This document shows, piece by piece, positions 1 to 12,300 of a stretch of DNA of 64,000 nucleotides. The DNA is taken from assembly GCA_021292105.1 (NCBI GenBank), contig CM037864.1:9352635-9416634 (forward strand), in the 5' to 3' direction. How positions within the stretch are numbered: the stretch's first letter is position 1; each line of letters begins with the position of its first letter. The position numbers were made by a program, and so were the translations under genes. The notes beneath the pieces are model-generated. The model made no database searches and had not been told where the DNA came from. It worked only from the letters and a program-made list of their open reading frames with translations. This DNA comes from Anadara kagoshimensis (lineage: Eukaryota > Mollusca > Bivalvia > Arcoida > Arcidae).

Positions 1-1003
1 CCCCTGGTGGAAGTGCTGGTTGGAATGTGATTTGAATATGTGCACGCCTCTGTGCATTGATCCTCTAACTTCGTTTCCATAACGATTATATTAAGCTTCA
101 AGGATGTCCCTTTAGAAGCTCCGTAATAAGCTAATTCATAAACTATACTGAGCTACCCATTTCCCGGGAGACTGTTCATTACAGAAAATACAATAATTTA
201 TTTATGACCAATTGATATCTACAACATGTACAATGAAACGATATGGCTATATGGAAACTAACGGTATTTACAACAGGATTGATATATTTATGATCAAGTC
301 GGGTGAGTTTTGTAGGTAAATTATATTTTATTTACGTTATAAAGAATTTCAGACAACATTTTTTCACACAAAAATGCTTATTATACTTAAAACGAAGACA
401 TCTTCGTATATAATTACATACTCTTTAAAAATCAAAATATGATTTTTAGCAATTGCGAAACAAATCGCTTAAAATGAATTTCGGCAGGGTTTCTTGGCCT
501 ATAAGCCATATATAGGCTTATTGTATCTTGTCCCAGGGGAGTTTTTATTGCCAGAAAACATGCTTATTTATTTATTATTATCAATGACCACAGACCGGTG
601 AAGAACTTTCTGGTAACACACGTTTTACACCTTAATTGACTCCAATTACAATCCTGCACGTTGGCAAGAACCGGACTGGGTAAGTTTTTTATAGATATTT
701 TACTTCACTGTAACGCGTGATTGTTTTATGTCCGTGCAACATCATTAGAAATTAATGTTGTATACATGTTGCTATAAAAAGATAGAACCAATGATGATAA
801 CATAAATTACCTTCAAGTTCTCTCATCGCTAACGCAATCTTGAGTGTAATTATGCCTATTCACGTTATTTTCTAATAAGCTAATTTTCATGTAAAGATCT
901 CTAGTTACCATTAGGAATTCATAAGGGTGACTTTGTTTCTAGTGACTGTTTATATGAATTAGGATTAGGACTTGTTCTTGAAATTTGTATTAACCATCTG
1001 AAT
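1..1003. other. No gene recognised upstream of first exon
   Basis: AT-rich sequence. I see no coding exon, RNA gene or recognisable transposon here. The promoter and 5' UTR of the plus-strand gene starting at 1004 presumably lie in this stretch, but no convincing TATA box or initiator could be fixed. Confidence 0.4.
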
Positions 1004-4000
1004 ATGCCTACAACCAGTCAATTTAAAGTTTTTGAGCATTTGAACATTCCTAATTCAGTTTCTAGAAAATTATCGAAAAAGAGGAAAAAACAATCAAATC
1101 ACGTGTTAAAGTTTCCAGAAATTGGCTTTGGTCACACAGAAAAAGACCAAAAGTTTCCGAAATCTGATGAAGGGCGCTGTAAAGTTTTTATTAGTAAGAT
1201 ACCAACTTTACCACTTTTATCATCGACAGTCGAGAATCGAGACAACGACAACGACACAAGTGATGTCGACGAAGACACAGCTTACAGGTTACATCAGCTT
1301 GGATTTTGGAATGGTACTTCAAATAAACCAAAGATTGGAGTAAGTGAACCAAAAGACATTGATTGGACGGAATTTAACAACCAGTAAGTAAGATATATGA
1401 TATATGATAATATATGATATTGTATTTGTTTGACAATAATTCGTTTCTTGCATTGCGGTATGACGAAACGTGAAGATGCTTTGTTAGACCATACATATTT
1501 TATTTGACACCCGTTTCGTTTTCACCAACGTATTGCTGTTTTTTACCGTGGTTGAATAACATTTGTTATTTCTGTTCTTGAGCATATTGGCTTTTATCAA
1601 ACACAACGTGTTTTTGTTGTTCTTTCGTGTCTATAGTTGTATTGGTCATTGTTGAGTATATTCTTTAGTTGTTTCGTGTTCCAAGTTAACGTACATTGGA
1701 TACTGCAAATTACGTTACTGCCACCACAATATTATTGATAAGTATAATGTCCATGTTTCTAAAGTTATCCTGGGTATATATGACGTCCCATAGTTATGGT
1801 CATTTCATTCGAAATTTTAATTCACACATGCGGATGTAGCTAGCTAAACAGGAAGTGATTATCTCATTTAAATTAGCCTCACTTCCCTGGTGGAAGTTCA
1901 TGCGTTTAAATTAACATGCCGGTTTTCAAACATTTACTTTGCTTTCGGAATAATGATTTGGACATGGACCGATATGATTGTATTTGATGATTGCATTCCT
2001 GTAATGTGCTACTTTTGACTTTTGGGGAAATAACGCATTCAAAATTAGCGAAAAAGTACATTCAAAAGTAGCACATGGCATTGCTATAATGCGATGACAA
2101 AATGTTGTTACTGTTTTGAATCTCTTTTCAGTTCCGTAATATTTTTTTGTGTTTTTTATTTTTTTTATACCCGTTCACTTAAATTACCAACAATACGTTT
2201 AGCTGTTTTATTACCGTGGTTGTATAACATTTGTTGTGTCGTGGTTTTGGTTACATTGGCTATTGTTGAGTGCATGTTTTAGTAATTTTGTGTTCTTGGT
2301 TACATTAGTACATTGACTATTAACAAATTCCACGTATTTCAACTGGTGCCTGAAAATGAAACGTTTGTTGAAAAAACTTTGATTCATGAAACAATATAGA
2401 CCGTGCCCTATGTAAAAAGTTGCATAACTGTTTGCCTTTGACGTTTAACTCAACAAACGCGTTTCGCGTTTTTGATAACATTTGTTGTTCGCGTTTTTCG
2501 TTACCGTCGTTGTTTCGTGCTGTTGATTACGTTTGTCGTTTAACATACTTGGATACACTTGTTTCATGCTAATGGTTAGTTATATTCTCTGTTCCCAACA
2601 AGTGGTACCCTATTATTTATAACTGTTTATTTGTTATAGGCCAACAAAACTTTTTAAAACAGGTCATTAATTCTATTTTGTTTTTAATGTAATGATTGAT
2701 GATTGAAATATTCTGAATGCAGTTATCCATGTGCCACTTTGACTTTCTGTTGCACTTTGACGAGAAAATATGGCCATCTTGTCAAATTATTGTTCATCAT
2801 TGTACATGATGTAAGTGTGTATATATTTTATTGGCCCGTATTATGACTCCCGGTTTCTCTGGTTGTTCTCTTCTTGTACTAATGGAATCACTGATTATGA
2901 AAGTGTATTAATGAAAACTGATGATGTATTATTTTACATAAGACGATTGCAAATCTCCCCAAATGACAATGTATATAAATTATGAATGCATCAAGCCTTA
3001 GGTATGCGTGTCTTCAATGTGCATGTGTGTCGTTGGGATTTCCATTTGAAGGTTGTTTACTCCCATACGCGTGTACTAAGACACCAGAACATCAATGGGA
3101 CCCAGTGGTACAAACTATTGAAGGCTTTTGGAATGCTGATTTCAATTCAATATAACCGTTGCATCAGAAAACACTTCGACATCATATTGTCATGATGGTC
3201 CTGAAGCAACAATTAAGACCAACGACAGAAACCAAGCGATGTGACATTGGTTTGAAGGCTCTCCCTTAAAAACACTAAGTCACCACGTCCAATAAGTTAC
3301 ACTAAACATAAGGGGAAAAAAGTTCAAACTTTAGGTCCATTAGAGGCTACTGTTTATTCCGGATTCTTACTGTAAATGGATGGATGAACCTTAATCCCGT
3401 AAATTGTTCTACATTTGTATTTAACTTTTTGATTTTCTTGTACAGATTCATTTTGAAGCTTTACTTACTTGTCAGAAATAAAGACTGACGGAGATTATAA
3501 TTTACATCACACGTGTAAACACATCCACCTTCAGAAAATAATATTTTTATTATTAAATGCAATGCATGGATCGCCTTGATCAATATCTCATAGCTTTTCT
3601 TCTGTCTTTTGATGACACCTTGTATCGTGACAGTTTTGATAGGAATACCCGGGTCATTTTCACTGACTGACGTAGGATGTCTCTGTGACGTAGGTACTTG
3701 ACTGACATGTAATTATGAAATGAACAAGGTGTTATTTTCATCCATGCATGTTAATACTTATTTAGTGATGTTGTTTGTATTTCTTTTAAAAGCATTTTAT
3801 ATACAAGAAAATGTATCACATTTATATATTGATCCGCATACCGATATGTTAGTAATGTTGCAATATTAATTGTCCACTGATACCTTTAATTCAGACGGTT
3901 TTGGAATTTGTGTTTTTATTAATTGTAATTAATTATGACTCAAAAGTAAGTTACTATATAGATATAAAATCTATTATTTCAAAAAATAAAGATATTTGTT

Positions 4001-5246
4001 TTATATTACATAATTATATAAATACCGTTTTTAAAATTTTGATTTGGAAACTGAAATGTCAGGTTAAATTTTTTTAATGATTTTACTTTATTACTGTTAG
4101 TTTCAGTTTTTTCTGAATGAATTTAAAATTTGAAAAGTCAAAATTATTTTCGTATTTATTTTGTTTTAACATATAATGTCGTATGGCAAAATTATGTTTT
4201 TTTAAACTGATATAGAAACATGCATGCTTCATGAACACATTGAACTGAAATTGCATTCAATATTTTTTTACAAATCTTTCTAATCCACCAGTTTTGGAAT
4301 GATGGCTACACCATGTATATTTTTGATCTTATTAATGTATTTTGACAAAATTGACTATGTAATTCTTATACTTTTCTCGAAAATGTATGCAACACTCTCA
4401 GTAGACTTTCTAATCAGAATTTTGATTGTGTTATCCAAATAAGATTCTTTTCAGAGTTAAAATAAAATCGACTGAAATTTCTTATTTGTATCAGCACCCA
4501 TTGCTAGGCCTTTTGCAAATGCAGACACCATTCTTGTTACCAAGGATAAATGCCACAACATTCGCGAGTATGTAATTTAAAGTCAATTTCCATATAGATA
4601 ATTTGAAGTGATCGATGTCAAAGACTTGAACTTTATTTGTTTAATTCATTATTTTATTTATCAAATATCGATTTTTGAACAATATCAAATATCAAAATAT
4701 CGATTTTTGAACAATAGATGTTTTATTTTAATAGCAGTTTGTTTATCTGAAGTCGGAACTGACTGATGTATATACTACATATCACATTGTATATATTGAT
4801 GCATTATTTAATTCCACAATTGAAAGCTAGATTCAAATAGCTGTTTTATTCATTCTAGGTATACACAGAAACTTGTAGACGGGATAATGGAGCAAGTACA
4901 AAAGGCTGCGGCTAAGAAAGAACCCCCAGAAGAAATTCCTACAGCTTTGTGCTTTAACTTGAAAGGGAGTATAGCAACACATCAAGATGTCAAAGAAAAA
5001 ATAGATTCTTTATTGTATTTGTGTAGAGAGGAATGTAAAGTCAATTCTATACAATTTTTTCCATTAAAAACAAGATGGATGGTTATAATGGATAAAAAGT
5101 ATGCTAGAGACTGCTTGGCAGGGAATGAACTGGATTTCAGGGGTCATAAGGTCATGTTGAGAAGGTATGACGATATTGCTGCACTTGAATTTAGGACATA
5201 CGAACGAGCTAATGGACTATTACAAATTGTGAACAATCCTTTTTGA
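1004..5246 (+). CDS. Unrecognised 255-aa protein with RRM-like C-terminal half (2 exons)
   Basis: Coding exons are 1004-1383 and 4859-5246. The donor reads CA|GTAAGTAAG and the acceptor TTCATTCTAG|GTATAC. Exon 1 is 380 nt (phase 2) and exon 2 is 388 nt, so the join gives 256 codons with an open frame and a TGA stop. The N-terminal 75 residues are rich in Lys and Ser. An acidic patch (DNDNDTSDVDED) follows near residue 85, then a conserved-looking TAYRLHQLGFWNGT segment. Residues about 155-240 alternate strand and helix (ALCFNL, a helix rich in Lys/Asp, SIQFFP, RWMVIMD, a short helix, HKVMLRRYD), which fits a beta-alpha-beta-beta-alpha-beta RRM-like fold; classical RNP aromatic motifs are not obvious. 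I do not recognise the family, so RNA binding is an inference from pattern only. The single 3.5-kb intron holds one MITE-A copy. The gene converges on the minus-strand receptor gene. Confidence 0.72.
1705..1990 (+). repeat. MITE-A copy (partial)
   Basis: This matches the dispersed element best seen at 15125-15640. It has the core block TAGCTAGCTAAACAGG, then CACTTCCCTGGTGGAAGTTC, then GGACATGGA. It lies inside the intron of the 255-aa gene. Confidence 0.6.
1991..4858. other. Intron remainder, no gene recognised
   Basis: AT-rich intron sequence with short scattered open frames (for example 2986-3195) that lack splice context or recognisable motifs. A short direct duplication of an ATATCGATTTTTGAACAATA-type sequence lies at about 4665-4720. 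Confidence 0.4.
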
Positions 5247-6040
5247 AATTCCATACAAATTCGTGATTTTATAATGCTATGAAACTTTGCAAAAAAGTTC
5301 GGAAATGTGTGCGTAATCATTACCAAGGACTTCTATGAAATATCGAATCAACCTGGAAACAATGAAGTTAAACCACAAACTAATAAGGAACTAAATGATG
5401 AAACAACATTTGATAAATTTATATGTTTTTATAATCTAATACACTTTAGATAATTCAAGTCGTTCAAAAGCAACCAAAATTCACGTAAAATACAAACTAC
5501 AATTTATAATTCTGTCCGTCAACTGTGACATGTTATGATACAATAGGACATACTTCTGTGGTCTGGACTCAGACAATTGCCGGAGCATAGTAATACTGAA
5601 CACTTCTACGAAATCAATGATAGAACATGAAACTATAAAGATCTTTGTCTTTAAATCCGGGATGTTTGATAAGCAGGACCGTTCAAACGAAGAAGTTATT
5701 CCTGTTACATGGGTTGCCTGATTCTCATTATAGTGTAGAATTCTGTTACTTGTCAGATTATGGTACTCGGTAATTTGGTGACTTCGAAATTGCAGGCCAT
5801 TTGCTTGTACACCTCCAGAGATCCCCATAGGCATATTCTAGCACGATTCAAAACAAGGAGTAATTCACATGATCTTGTTTGACTAAGGTACATAAGGATG
5901 ATATTATTGCATAAGCTTACAAAATGAGACAGATGCACGATACTGTAAAATCAAGAAATTGACACAGTCAATAGTTCACGCAATATCAACCAAACATTGT
6001 CGCAATCCTATTTAGTTTGAATTATATAAGTTGGCCCGAC
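5247..6040. other. Intergenic region between convergent genes
   Basis: This lies between the stop of the plus-strand gene (5246) and the likely polyadenylation signals of the minus-strand receptor. It contains a 117-codon minus-strand open frame (5481-5834) preceded by a possible acceptor. It resembles nothing I know, and the receptor already has a better terminal exon. Confidence 0.4.
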
Positions 6041-6046
6041 TTTATT
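6041..6046 (-). terminator. Candidate polyadenylation signal of receptor gene
   Basis: The plus strand reads TTTATT, which is AATAAA on the minus strand, about 220 bases past the receptor stop codon. A second AATAAA lies at about 6088-6093. No downstream GU-rich element was tested. Confidence 0.4.
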
Positions 6047-6261
6047 CTTCATTTGAATTATATTACTTTTACAGAGTTCAGTCCAAGTTTATTTTATCTC
6101 TGTAGTGTCATATGTTTCTCATTTACAAATTGCTTGATAAAACATTTCAAATTGAAGACATGTAATACAGTTCGAAACCCAGCAGCTCGACTTTTATCAC
6201 TAACTATATGGACATTTATCAATTTTATGTAATGGCATAAACACTTGGATACATGTGCGCT

Positions 6262-6387
6262 CTAAAATGAATATTTATCATACAACAGCCCAGTGATTTT
6301 CTTTTCGTCTTTCTTCTTGGAAGACAAACTCTTCATTTTAACTATTGTTTCCACATGCAGCTCTTTGTTCTTTCTCCTCTTACTTCT
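6262..6387 (-). CDS. Receptor exon 15: basic cytoplasmic tail
   Basis: Acceptor CTATCTTTTTCAG|AGA in the phase 0 that TM7 requires, then 41 codons and TAG. The tail opens RSKRRKNKELHVE and contains SLSSKKKDEKK, as expected of a helix-8/juxtamembrane region with possible phosphorylation serines. This is preferred over a 117-codon frame at 5481-5834, which could also be joined in phase but has a weaker acceptor and no tail-like composition. Confidence 0.7.
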   Translation of the reverse strand, partial: RSKRRKNKELHVETIVKMKSLSSKKKDEKKITGLLYDKYSF

Positions 6388-9300
6388 CTGAAAAAGATAG
6401 TGAAGGGAAGAGTATAACATAGTTAATGTGACAAATAAATGATAAAAAATGAAGATATATTCTATTGCTTGTATTTACATATTATATCAGTGTTATTTTT
6501 ACAGCCTAGACGACCGTTTCGGAATACAATTCCTCATCATCAGTGCTTGGATCAAAATTGTGATGCCAAGCTAAGCTAGGAAAAATCTATACAGGAGGGA
6601 ATATACTTTAGCAATGTTTGCGGATTTTTAGAAGAAATAAAATAAGTTGTATATAACAATCCATGTATATGGACTTGATAAAGCTACCAAATATAAACGA
6701 AGCTAATACTAACTCTAAATTTCTATATTATTTTGGTTGATTAATTAGACACGTTGCGGGTGTAGCCAACTAAACAGGCGGTTGTTACCCCGTCGAAGCA
6801 CCCTGCCTCACTTTCCTGGTGGAAGTTCACGTGTATTACCTAATTTGTTAGTTGAAATTGTTTTTTTCTGCTTGTCGGATTGTGATTTGAACATGGATAA
6901 GTATGTTTATTTGTGTGGTACTAAGCCAAGACTTATCAAAAACAAGCCCTCAAAAAGTTTTATGGTCGTCATCACAATATTGTATATATCTCTGGTGTTT
7001 CTGTATCCGAAATTACCTTGGATACTTATGTCTCACGGTTCCATGAACATTTCATTTTGATTTCACACATGTCGGTTGTAGCTATATAGACACGAGGTGC
7101 TAACCGGAGCATTCGGTCTAACTCCCTTAGTGGAAGTACAGGGACGTAACCTAATTTGTAATTTTTACTTTGCTTTTGGGATTGTGATTGATTTGAACCG
7201 GTATCAGTATGTTTGTGGTTGATAATCACAACCATATAGTTTCATTTTTATATTTTCTACAGCTAATAAGTTACATATTATACCAATTTTAATTTTACAT
7301 CACTAGACGGCCGTCTCGGAATACAATTCTCATCAGCAATGCTTGGACCAAAATTATGAAGCAAAATTGTTTTCAAGATGTTGGAATGATTACAAAAGGA
7401 CCAAAATATATTTTACCAAATTTAGCTAAGAATACTTTGCATAAGGAGTATATCTTAGTTATTGAGAACTTAAAAATTTTAACTAGCAGCAATTGAGACA
7501 ATAGTATATTTTTGATAATAATACATAAAATAGAAAATAAATCGTTGTCTTACCATATCGCCAAATGCAGGAACAAGCGTATAGATGAATGGATTAATGG
7601 CCGAGTTTACCGGGAGGAGCAGTACTACAACCCAAGCATACAGCTCACTTGGTGTTTTTATTCCAATCAAAGCCATGGCAACTGAAATGTTGATAGAGTA
7701 AATTCAGCTATGTAAAAGTTTACAGCAAAAATTAACATTCTAATATTGCAGGATAAAAATTGTGCAAATATTTGCAGCAAAAAATTACATTTTTAATATT
7801 GCATGATAAAAATTGTGCAATTTTAATATTAACCTTTTTAATATTTTAGGATAAAAATGCCAAATTTGCCGATATTGATGGAATGGAACGTTGATTCATG
7901 ATCATATTTGACGGTGCATCTAAAGAAGGCGAGAATACCAGTATTACATTATTATTACCCGTATCTTGTAGAATCGATATGACTCATACAAGTCATATGA
8001 ATGTGGTGTTGGAAATATTACGGGAACACTTACATATGCTTTTTTCTATCTTAGACATATGATTGCCTTCATCAACCAATCTTCAGTATTTATGAATCGG
8101 AGTCAGACCTATGATGTACGTTGTCGTCAATTTTTGGGAGTTGTTTCATCAGCTGTCCCAATGTGTTTATAGTCTGCTCTGTACTTTAAACAGGAAATTG
8201 CTTACCCTTCCGGAGCACCCGGCCTCACTTCTCTGTTTGAAATTCACGTGTTTATACATTGCTTCTGGATTTTGATTAGGACATAGATAAGTAATGTTTG
8301 TTTTTGATTAGATATTGTTACAGAATGCTTTTCTCATGCCCCTTGGGATTCAAAGGTACGAGTCTCTAGCATCAGTATTCTACATGCATATTAGTTATTC
8401 TTACCTACAGTGCCTATGGGTATCCAGCACATGCAATCTGTCGCAGCTACCATTAACAGCATTCTTGCAACTTTCATTTCCTTGTCACTGGTACTTTTTC
8501 TAACACGGTTTGATGATTTGCGTAATTCCAAAAAGATTAGAACCTGACCAATCACAACGAACGTAAATAGAAGGAAATTAAATCCTAACACGATTGAAAC
8601 GGAATACAACCAGCCTTGTTGTAAAGCATCAGTTAATGGCAGGCCTATACAGACACCGGACTGAGAGTAAAAGTCCGGAAAGACAGTGATCGGAGCAAGA
8701 GCAATTACGAGGGATACCATCCAGGATAATGTGGCAAATATATAAGCCATCTTCATTGTTATTCTTTTCCCGCCAAGAGGAAACTTTACCGCCAAATAAC
8801 GATCTATTGTTATCAATGAAATAAACATTACGGAAGCTTCACTTGATACGTACGCCATTACACCAGATAGTTTGCAGACGACACTGTTTCTCCAATCCGA
8901 TTCTTTCCAAACGTAATTTCCGTCATACCGCAAGTCTTGAAAAGCTATGATTAACATGTAAACTCCCATTATTGCATCAGCTAAACCTAAATTACTGACA
9001 AATGTTGCAAATGTTTCATGGACATTTTTATTTCGAGTGGTCTTACGATATACAAAGACAATAATGTTACCAAAGAATGCCAAAACGCCATTAATCCATA
9101 ACATAACACTTAATGTTTTATCTTCAATTAAGTTGTTGCAACCAGATATATCGTCTTTTGGCGCGAAGCAGTTTTTATCATCCACCGAAGGCGGTTTGAT
9201 GCAACAAAAAACAAATTTATCACTATAGATAGCAATAAGTTTGTTGTTCAAAGCGAAAGAATTTCCGGTCAGTCGGAGAGGATTACCTATAATATTAATC

Positions 9301-12300
9301 CTCTCCAATGCTAGTAATGGATCAAGAAGCCCAACTGCTATCGTTTTCAATTTATTTCTGCTCAAATCTAACTTTTTCAACGATTTCAATTCACTAAATG
9401 CACCTCTATCTATCAGCAATAAGTTTTTGTTTTTAGAAATAACTAAAGTTTTTAATTTCTCTAGTCCTTCAAAACTGTTATCAGGTAAATATTCCAACTT
9501 TGTCATGGATATATTTAATTTTATTAAACTATAGAACGCACGAAACGAACCGCGTTCTATTCTGACTGTGTTCCCGGACAGAGTTAAGGATTTTGTTTTG
9601 TGTACTCTTCTAAAAACACCAGGTCCAGTAAGTTGTCTGTAAATATGATACCGCCATCTATCGTACATTATATTGAGTTCAAACACTCTTTCAAGGCTAC
9701 TGTCATCAATATACGACCCTTTTATTTTGCAATGAGAATTCACAATCGGTGGCTTGTCAAGCATCTTAAAGACAGGACTGCTTCCCCAGTTGAAGATTGG
9801 AGACCCATTATATTTATTTTTTGTGAATATATGCATGCTCATACAGTTAACATCAATGGTCTTTAAACCACATGCTGGATTATCATAACAACAATAATAT
9901 TCATCTAATCCTCCATAACAATCAAAAATTCCATTGCAAACCATACTTCTGTCAAGACAAATCCAGCCATTATTTATACCCCAGCAGTTAGCATGGTCAT
10001 TCCAACACTTCTCTGAAGATAAAAGTTGTAACAGTGTGAAAATCTAAATAAGAATAATAACTCGCGATACTTTTATTCTCAATTTTGATAACACGTGTGA
10101 CAGGTGTAGCTAGCTTAACATGGGGTGCTTAGTCTTACGGATCATCCGGTCTCATTTAATTGGTGGGCGTTCAGATGTTTAACTTAATTTGCAATCTTTC
10201 AAAGTTTTATCTTTCTTTGGGGTTGATAATACATCTGATAAGTTAATATAACATCGTCATATGTACATTTTGTTAGTTGCGTGCAAGGATGATAAACTAG
10301 ACGTACTTAATGGATAAAAAATTAAGATGTCCCCCAAAAGGTAGGTGACTTTTTGTGTCACCCACCTATCAAAATTTATTTAAAATTAATTATGAATTCA
10401 AATACGACCGCCTAGTGCTGTAAAATTATCACGGTTGTACGTTACCTGTTATGTTAGGCTTCTGAATATTGGCTACTGCAAAACCTGATATCCTCGTTTC
10501 TGGTTCATGGACTACGTTCAGTTTGTGATCTGCTTGTGTGTCTAAGATAAAAAGACGACTTTTTCTATTCTTCTTTTTAATGTCCTTCAGTACTTCAGAT
10601 ATTACAAGTCGTGAACCTGTTGGTTTACAAATAAAATAACATTTGTTTGTTTTTAATATTTTTATTTCATCTTCATGTTTATGAACAAAAGTAAGAAACC
10701 TGTGGGGAAAATCATCCCATTATTACATACATGGACAAATATTATTAATAAATCAGTATTGTCTAAATAAGATGGTGTACAATAAATAACTTATCATCTA
10801 TAACTGTAGAATTTGCCATTTTTGTTTATTTTATGGGCTTTTGCCGATTCATACAAAAAAAACGAGTAAATAGCAATATTCTTATGGGATTTGATAGTTT
10901 CAATACAAGCTTGATAGAAGGGGAGTGTTTTTCGCATTCTACAAAGATGAATATAATATTTTGCTACAATTAAACAAAGATTAAAACAGTCAGTTATTGG
11001 TGTTAATTCTGTTTGTAGACCGAACAAAATTATTTCATTTTTAAAATTAACTTTAACAGCATGAATTCTTATGTCTCTGAATGTTAAAATTGAAATAAAT
11101 TGTTTAAATAAAAAATATAGGTTGTTCATGATCTAATGGCAGCTTGTCTGTGAACACTAGTGAGTCTAAATTGTATGTTTATATCCACGCCTCATCACGC
11201 TAATTACATAAACTAAACCATTGTCTAGAATGTTTAGCTCACTTTAACAAATGTAAAATTTTAAATTTGACATTAAAACTTAACTGTTGAAATAAGCTGA
11301 CTGTTAAATAAAAAATTTTATTGTTCTTTGAGTAAAAATTTAGTACGTCAAAGTTTCAGCTCTTAATGATTTTAGTGAATCACAGTTTCTTCACTCTTCC
11401 CTTTATATAAAAGAACAAGATGAAGGCAATGAACGCATAATCATACAGCTATTTACATGAGCTTTGTATCATATAACTTCTTTAATTAAGAAGTACCACT
11501 CAATTTTTTTATTTGTTTAACCCTCTTTTCTCGTTATTTTTAATGTTTGTGATATTATTAAAGTGCTGGTGTTTTCAAAATAATTAATCTCAAAATTTAG
11601 CAAGTATATGCCTTATTTTAGAGCTTTTCGAGCTTTTTTAGCGAATCAAAACAAATGAATACACGAAAAATCATAAATTTGACACGAAAAAGTTTAGGAT
11701 GACCATCAAAGTTCCGAATAAAACAAAATTTGGAAGATCGCTATCATAAATAACATATTCTTGTTTTGCAACCACATTTGACTGAAATACACGAAAATGT
11801 ATTTTCTTGTACTTGGGTACGATGAGAACAACATTTTTTTTAAATTAGGCTTTTCGTTTTGATTTATTAATACACTTAACATCTATATGCAATATCATTA
11901 AATCTAAGACATGTGATTTTCAAAATTTAGACAAATCGTTTGGTTCCTACAGAGAATGACTTTTAATATGTCTTAAGTCTCTCAAAAAAATGGTATATCA
12001 GAACAGCTCTTTTTGAGTCTGAAATTGAAAATAAATGTGTCTTTAGTAAATGTGGTGCACCAACAATTGCGTTTGCTAGATCGATTCGTATGTTACATAT
12101 GCTTAAATTAAAAAAAACACCAATAACAGTTCATGTCAACGTATGTATGGACAAGAAACTTGTGTGCAGCTATAATTTATGTCTAAATAGAAACTTTCGG
12201 ATTTGGCGTGTACGCTACCATAGCAAGGAGACTTATGAACATTGTATCCAGCCAAGAAAATTGACAGTTGGAAATCCAAAGTGATATCTTTCATCGTAAT

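Noticed and set aside
5481..5834. 117-codon minus-strand open frame with a phase-0 acceptor (GTGCTAG), a possible terminal exon of the receptor
   Set aside because: The exon at 6387-6262 has a much better acceptor, the right phase, a basic tail composition and a prompt stop. The 5481 frame has no recognisable motif.
9037..9866. Several plus-strand open frames across 9.0-9.9 kb
   Set aside because: Antisense shadows of receptor exon 13, which has strong protein-level support.
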